Shown one piece after another: positions 33,488 through 37,069 of a stretch of 37,069 nucleotides of DNA. Numbering within the stretch: the first letter of the stretch is position 1; each line of letters begins with the position of its first letter. Under the pieces are notes generated by a model. That model did not search any database and was not told where the DNA came from. It saw nothing but the letters and a program-made list of their open reading frames with translations. The stretch is from Burkholderiales bacterium (GTDB lineage Bacteria; Pseudomonadota; Gammaproteobacteria; Burkholderiales; Burkholderiaceae_C), in NCBI GenBank assembly GCA_025363275.1, contig JANYEE010000020.1, forward strand, positions 1 to 37,069, in the 5' to 3' direction. Both the position numbers and the translations under genes were made by a program.

Positions 33488-34636
33488 ATGATGAATGTGA
33501 ACAAACGCGCGCTGCTGAAGCTGGCGGTACTCACCGCTGTGGCCTCGGGCGCTTTGGTGGCCTGTGGCAAGAAAGAAGAGCCTGCTCCGCCAGCAGCCGC
33601 TGTAGCACCTGCACCGGCTCCCAAGGCAGTGCCTTTGAAGATTGCCTTTGCCTATGTGGGCCCTGTGGGCGACGGCGGTTGGACGTTTGCGCATGACAAC
33701 GGCCGCAAAGCGCTCGAAAAAGAATTCGGCGACAAGATCGTCACCAAGTACGTTGAGAACGTGCCCGAGTCTGCGGATGCAGAGCGCGTGATCCGCGAGC
33801 TGGCCACCGACGGTAACAAGCTGATTTTTGGTACCACCTTTGGCTACATGGAACCCATGCTCAAAGTGTCGGCGGATTTCAAGGACGTGAAGTTTGAGCA
33901 CGCCACTGGCTACAAGACCGGTGACAACATGCGCACCTACGACAGCCGCACCTATGAAGGTGCCTACATGGCGGGCGTGATTGCGGGTGCCATGACCAAG
34001 TCCAACACCCTGGGCGTGGTCGCATCCATCGCCATTCCTGAAGTGATTCGCAACATCAACAGCTTTACGCTGGGCGCGCAAAGCGTGAACCCCAAGGTCA
34101 AGACCAAGGTGGTGTGGGTGAACGAATGGTTCAATCCGCCCAAAGAAACCGAGGCGGCCACCAGCCTGATCAATGGCGGCGCTGACATCTTGTTTCAGAA
34201 CACCGACTCCCCTGCTGTTCTGAAAACCGCAGAAGCCAAGGGCAAGCGCGCCTTCGGTTGGGACTCTGACATGACCGCCTACGGCCCCAAAGCCCACTTG
34301 GCATCTAGCGTCATCAACTGGGGCCCTTACTACATCAAGGCCACTAAAGAAGCCATGGATGGCAAGTGGGCAACGGGCATGAGCTGGTGGGGCGTTAAAG
34401 AAGGTGCGATTGACATAGTGTCCATCGCAGACGATGTGCCGGCTGAGACCAAGGCTAAGGTGGAAGAGGTGAAGAAAGGCCTGAAAGACGGCAGCTTCTC
34501 GATCTGGAAGGGTCCGATTGTGGACAACACTGGCAAGGAACAAATTGCCAAGGACAGCGTGGCCGATGACAAGTTCCTGGGTGGTTTGAGCTTCTACGTC
34601 AAGGGCGTGGAAGGCAAAATTCCTGGCGGCAAGTAG
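33488..34636 (+). CDS. BMP-family substrate-binding lipoprotein (purine nucleoside)
   Basis: A 382-residue periplasmic binding lipoprotein of the basic membrane protein/Med family. The signal peptide ends in the lipobox ALVAC, followed by a KKEEP and Ala/Pro-rich spacer. BMP segments are IAFAYVGPVGDGGWTFAHDNGRKALE (about 55-80), ATDGNKLIFGTTFGYMEPMLKVSADF and GADILFQNTDSPAVLKTAEAKGKRAFGWDSDM. The aspartates, tryptophan and aromatic residues in these segments are where relatives bind nucleosides. AAGGGA lies upstream of the ATG at 33488; the first ATG of the open frame at 33449 precedes the ribosome binding site and is rejected. It is the last gene before a strong terminator and is expected to be the most abundant component. 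Confidence 0.92.
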   Translation: MMNVNKRALLKLAVLTAVASGALVACGKKEEPAPPAAAVAPAPAPKAVPLKIAFAYVGPVGDGGWTFAHDNGRKALEKEFGDKIVTKYVENVPESADAERVIRELATDGNKLIFGTTFGYMEPMLKVSADFKDVKFEHATGYKTGDNMRTYDSRTYEGAYMAGVIAGAMTKSNTLGVVASIAIPEVIRNINSFTLGAQSVNPKVKTKVVWVNEWFNPPKETEAATSLINGGADILFQNTDSPAVLKTAEAKGKRAFGWDSDMTAYGPKAHLASSVINWGPYYIKATKEAMDGKWATGMSWWGVKEGAIDIVSIADDVPAETKAKVEEVKKGLKDGSFSIWKGPIVDNTGKEQIAKDSVADDKFLGGLSFYVKGVEGKIPGGK

Positions 34637-34658
34637 GCCTTCCGGTTCTGCTAACCCA

Positions 34659-34682
34659 GGCCGCTGATCAGCGGCCTTTTTT
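34659..34682 (+). terminator. Rho-independent terminator of the importer operon
   Basis: A perfectly self-complementary GGCCGCTGATCAGCGGCC (34659-34676) is followed by six T residues, 22 bp after the BMP stop. It separates the importer operon from the nitronate monooxygenase gene. Confidence 0.92.
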
Positions 34683-34693
34683 CTGGAAACTCT

Positions 34694-35629
34694 ATGAATC
34701 GCGTTCTTGCCCACACGGGCGTTAAATACCCCATCATCCAAGCCCCGATGGGTTGGATCGCGCGCACTCAGTTGGCCTCGGCCGTGTCCCGCGCCGGTGG
34801 CCTGGGCGTCATCGAAACATCGTCGGGCGAGACGGAGATATGCAGGGCAGAGATCAACGCCATGTCCGCATTGAAATTGCCGTTTGGCGTCAATCTGCCG
34901 ATCCGCTTTTTAAGTGACGACCAGATGCTCAAATTTGTCTGCGCCTCGGGCGTCAAGTTTGTGACCACTTCCGCCGGTAGCCCGGCCAAGTTCATTGCGC
35001 CTTTGAAGGATGCTGGCATCACGGTCTACCACGCGGTGCCCACGGTCGATGCTGCACTCAAGTGTGTAGACGCTGGTATTGACGGGCTGGTGGTGGAGGG
35101 CGCGGAGGGCGGCGGGTTTAAGAATCCCGAAGAGGTGTCGACGCTGGTGCTGTTGCAGGCCATACGTGCACGCACCGATATTCCACTCATCGCTGCAGGC
35201 GGAATTTGCGATGGCCGGGGTATGGCGGCTGCCTTTGCACTAGGCGCCGAAGCGATTCAGATGGGCACACGCTTTGTCAGCTGCGCGGAGAGCCCGGTGC
35301 ACGCCAACTACAAGAACGCCATCGTCGGCGCCAAGGAAACCGGCACCTGGATGCTCAATAAAAAGTCTACGCCCTGCATTCGCGCGCTCAAATCCGAACG
35401 TACCAAAGGCATTGTGGATGCTGGCGTGATGCCCGCTGATGCGCTGAGTGGCATCCTGGAGGTGTACTTTGGGGGCGATATGGAAGCCGCCCCGGCCCTG
35501 GCGGGGCAAACGGTGGGCCTGATTGATTCCATCAAGTCGGCGCAGGCCATCATTGATGACACCGTGGCCGAGTTTTTTGCGATTACGCAGCGATTGGGGG
35601 CGCTGGCGCAGCAGCGTAGCTTCGGTTGA
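34694..35629 (+). CDS. Nitronate monooxygenase-like FMN protein
   Basis: A 311-residue TIM-barrel flavoprotein of the 2-nitropropane dioxygenase / NMO superfamily. Marks are the N-terminal PIIQAPMGWIARTQLASAVSRAGGLGVIE (14-42), GVNLPIRF near residue 65, KFVTTSAGSP, VVEGAEGGGFKN (about 131-142), and the phosphate-binding IPLIAAGGICDGRGMAAAFALGAEAIQMGTRF. In canonical nitronate monooxygenases the GG of the fourth stretch is followed by the catalytic histidine; here it is Phe, so nitronate oxidation is doubtful and a different flavin-dependent reaction is possible. It starts 11 bp after the terminator, so it has its own promoter or depends on readthrough. Confidence 0.85.
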   Translation: MNRVLAHTGVKYPIIQAPMGWIARTQLASAVSRAGGLGVIETSSGETEICRAEINAMSALKLPFGVNLPIRFLSDDQMLKFVCASGVKFVTTSAGSPAKFIAPLKDAGITVYHAVPTVDAALKCVDAGIDGLVVEGAEGGGFKNPEEVSTLVLLQAIRARTDIPLIAAGGICDGRGMAAAFALGAEAIQMGTRFVSCAESPVHANYKNAIVGAKETGTWMLNKKSTPCIRALKSERTKGIVDAGVMPADALSGILEVYFGGDMEAAPALAGQTVGLIDSIKSAQAIIDDTVAEFFAITQRLGALAQQRSFG

Positions 35630-35688
35630 TGGGTCGCGTGGAGATGCCTTAGTATTTCAGTCAGTCGCCTTTTTTGCAAAAATACTCG

Positions 35689-36447
35689 ATGCGCCTTTTT
35701 TGCTTGCTGTTACTTTTGCTGTTGGGCTTTGGTCAGGGAGCCCAGGCCCAAACCCGCGTAATCACGCTTTGTTACGACGAAACGGCGGTGCGTCCCTGGA
35801 TCAATAAGGTGGGTGTGCCTCTACTCAAGACGACGGCAGCTTTGCAGCGTATCGAACTGGAGCAAGTGGGCCTGCCGTGGCTGCGCTGCCTACGAGAAGT
35901 GGCAACTGGCGCCGTGGCGGGTGCCGTGGGTGCAAGCTACAGCGATGAGCGTGCAGCGTTCGCTGTCTATCCGTCGACGGCCGATGGCCAGCTGGACACC
36001 TCCCGGCGCATGCAGTCCAGCAGCTACTCCTTGTTTCGCGTCAAGGGTTCTGGTACTCAGTGGGATGGCAAGCAGTTCACTAATCTGAATTCTCGCGTGG
36101 TGGTGCAACGCGGGTATTCGGTCGTGGCAGACCTGACCAAGCTGGGTGTGCTGGTGGACCAGACTGCGGGTGATGCGGACAGTGTGTTGCGCATGTTGAT
36201 TGCAGGGCGCGCCCAGTTGGGTGCATTGGTCACAGAGCAGGGTGAAGAACTCATGACGAAGCCGGAATTTCGGCGGCAGTTTGAAAAGCTTGACCCTCCG
36301 TTGGTGGTCAAGTCCTATTACCTAGTCTTTGGCAAACGCTATTACGATGCCAACTCCCGTTTGGTGGAGGAGCTTTGGGATCGGCTTGCCGTGGTACGCG
36401 AAGCCAAGGACCCGGACTCTTTGCTCCGCCTCAAAACCGGCCGTTAG
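35689..36447 (+). CDS. Periplasmic solute-binding-like protein (SBP family 3 type)
   Basis: A 252-residue exported protein. The signal peptide is LFCLLLLLLLGFGQGAQAQ, cleaved after AQA. The mature part resembles family 3 amino-acid-type binding proteins (VITLCYDETAVRPW at the start, VVVQRGYSVVADLTKLGV, DADSVLRMLIAGRAQLGALVTEQGEEL), but it is rather divergent and no permease or ATPase lies beside it. Such orphan proteins are common in Burkholderiales, sometimes feeding sensor kinases. The ATG at 35689 is preferred over an upstream TTG; ribosome binding site not evident. Ligand unknown. Confidence 0.82.
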   Translation: MRLFCLLLLLLLGFGQGAQAQTRVITLCYDETAVRPWINKVGVPLLKTTAALQRIELEQVGLPWLRCLREVATGAVAGAVGASYSDERAAFAVYPSTADGQLDTSRRMQSSSYSLFRVKGSGTQWDGKQFTNLNSRVVVQRGYSVVADLTKLGVLVDQTAGDADSVLRMLIAGRAQLGALVTEQGEELMTKPEFRRQFEKLDPPLVVKSYYLVFGKRYYDANSRLVEELWDRLAVVREAKDPDSLLRLKTGR

Positions 36448-36529
36448 CGAGTTCGTTACCATCCACACCCATTGGAGCTCCTGCGTGGAGCCTCCCTAAT
36501 CAATAGGCCCGCTGGCCAAGGAATAAGTG

Positions 36530-36925
36530 ATGTCGATTGCAAAATGGTGTGTATTGGTGGCGTGTGTGTTGCCGATTGCAACCGTAGGCCTGGCCAAAGT
36601 GAGTGCGGCCCGTCTTTCCAGAAAGAGCGGTGGTTACGACAACAACCATCCGCGGGAGTGGGAAGCCAAGCTCACTGGTTGGCAGCAGCGTGCCAATGCG
36701 GCTCAGGTCAATGGCTTTGAGGCCTTGCCTTTGTTTATTGCAGGCGTGTTGTTTGCGCAAATGGCCCTAGCTGACCAAGGCCGCATCGATATGCTGGCCT
36801 TGGCCTTCGTCGGCATACGCCTTGCCTACGTGGCTGCCTATCTGGCTAATTTGGGAACGCTTCGCACCCTCATTTGGACTGCGGGCCTGGGCGTCAGCAT
36901 CGCACTCTTGGCCCTGGGCGCCTGA
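36530..36925 (+). CDS. MAPEG-family membrane protein
   Basis: A 131-residue inner-membrane protein with four hydrophobic segments of the MAPEG superfamily (microsomal glutathione transferase-like). The signature region is NNHPREWEAKLTGWQQRANAAQVNGFEALPLFIAGVLFA (about 38-76), in which the RANAAQxNxFE stretch is the family hallmark. AAGGA sits 7 bp before the ATG at 36530; a GTG one codon earlier is less likely. Glutathione-dependent activity in the bacterial branch is unproven. It precedes adenosine deaminase by 34 bp. Confidence 0.9.
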   Translation: MSIAKWCVLVACVLPIATVGLAKVSAARLSRKSGGYDNNHPREWEAKLTGWQQRANAAQVNGFEALPLFIAGVLFAQMALADQGRIDMLALAFVGIRLAYVAAYLANLGTLRTLIWTAGLGVSIALLALGA

Positions 36926-36959
36926 CGGACCTGGATGACTGACGCGTGATTGGATTTTT

Positions 36960-37069
36960 ATGAAGCACCCCCTGATTCCTGAGGCACGATTGCCCGCGCT
37001 GCTGCGCGCCATGCCCAAGGCCGAGCTGCATATGCATATTGAAGGCTCGCTGGAGCCCGAGCTGATGTT
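36960..37069 (+). CDS. add: Adenosine deaminase, 5' end
   Basis: Only the first 36 codons lie in the window. The sequence MPKAELHMHIEGSLEPEL matches the N-terminal zinc-binding HxH motif (HMHIEGSLEP) of adenosine/adenine deaminases; the two histidines are H26 and H28. It would convert adenosine to inosine (or adenine to hypoxanthine in the adenine deaminase subgroup, which this fragment cannot exclude), feeding XdhAB. The ATG at 36960 is likely, after TTTTT and with no strong ribosome binding site. Confidence 0.88.
   Translation, partial: MKHPLIPEARLPALLRAMPKAELHMHIEGSLEPELM

Noticed and set aside
33281-34741. 486-codon open frame on the minus strand
   Set aside because: It lies antisense to the BMP lipoprotein and parts of its neighbours, crosses the terminator, and its protein is His/Arg-rich with no family features; it is a codon-bias shadow.
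1-37069. CRISPR arrays, insertion sequences, integrases, tRNA or rRNA genes
   Set aside because: No regularly spaced direct repeats, transposase motifs or RNA gene signatures were seen on either strand; the repeats present are dispersed single copies.

Overview
The window looks like a chromosomal segment of a betaproteobacterium of the order Burkholderiales, most likely family Comamonadaceae (Rhodoferax/Acidovorax-like). This is inferred from protein flavour, moderately high GC, and two short repeat families typical of that group as I remember it. No rRNA, tRNA, CRISPR, insertion sequence or prophage gene was seen.

Layout. (1) 1-2135: end of a urea ABC transporter operon (urtC-urtD-urtE, plus strand). 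(2) 2150-10982: minus-strand block read right to left: two secreted proteins of unknown function, allantoinase puuE, a uraD/allantoate-amidohydrolase fusion, an M20 hydrolase, urease accessory gene ureD, and a TPR protein with a degenerate receiver domain. (3) 11119-14239: uraH (plus), a TonB-like lipoprotein (minus), xdhC and the membrane urate oxidase puuD (plus). (4) 14250-21198: AsmA protein, CHRD lipoprotein, enoyl-CoA hydratase family protein, STAS-type protein, and glycerate 2-kinase. (5) 21255-25879: a three-gene TRAP transporter and a membrane diguanylate cyclase. (6) 25886-34682: xdhA-xdhB (minus), divergent from a nucleoside-type ABC importer (ATPase, two permeases, BMP lipoprotein) that ends at a strong terminator. 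(7) 34694-37069: nitronate monooxygenase-like protein, periplasmic binding protein, MAPEG protein and the start of adenosine deaminase.

Together most of these genes form a purine salvage and catabolic locus: purine nucleoside import, deamination (add), xanthine oxidation to urate (XdhABC), urate to 5-hydroxyisourate (PuuD), then UraH, UraD, allantoinase PuuE and allantoate amidohydrolase, giving glyoxylate-level carbon and ammonia or urea. Glycerate 2-kinase, UreD and the Urt transporter fit the fate of glyoxylate and urea.

The most unusual signal is two families of short interspersed DNA repeats lying in frame inside the coding sequences of these enzymes. Family 1 (about 78 bp, GC-rich hairpin core) has one copy between urtD and urtE and two inside xdhA, in opposite orientations. 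Family 2 (about 65 bp, starting TGCTAT) has copies inside the uraD/amidohydrolase fusion, puuD, xdhA and probably xdhB, read in all three frames, plus two degenerate intergenic copies. xdhA alone carries three insertions.
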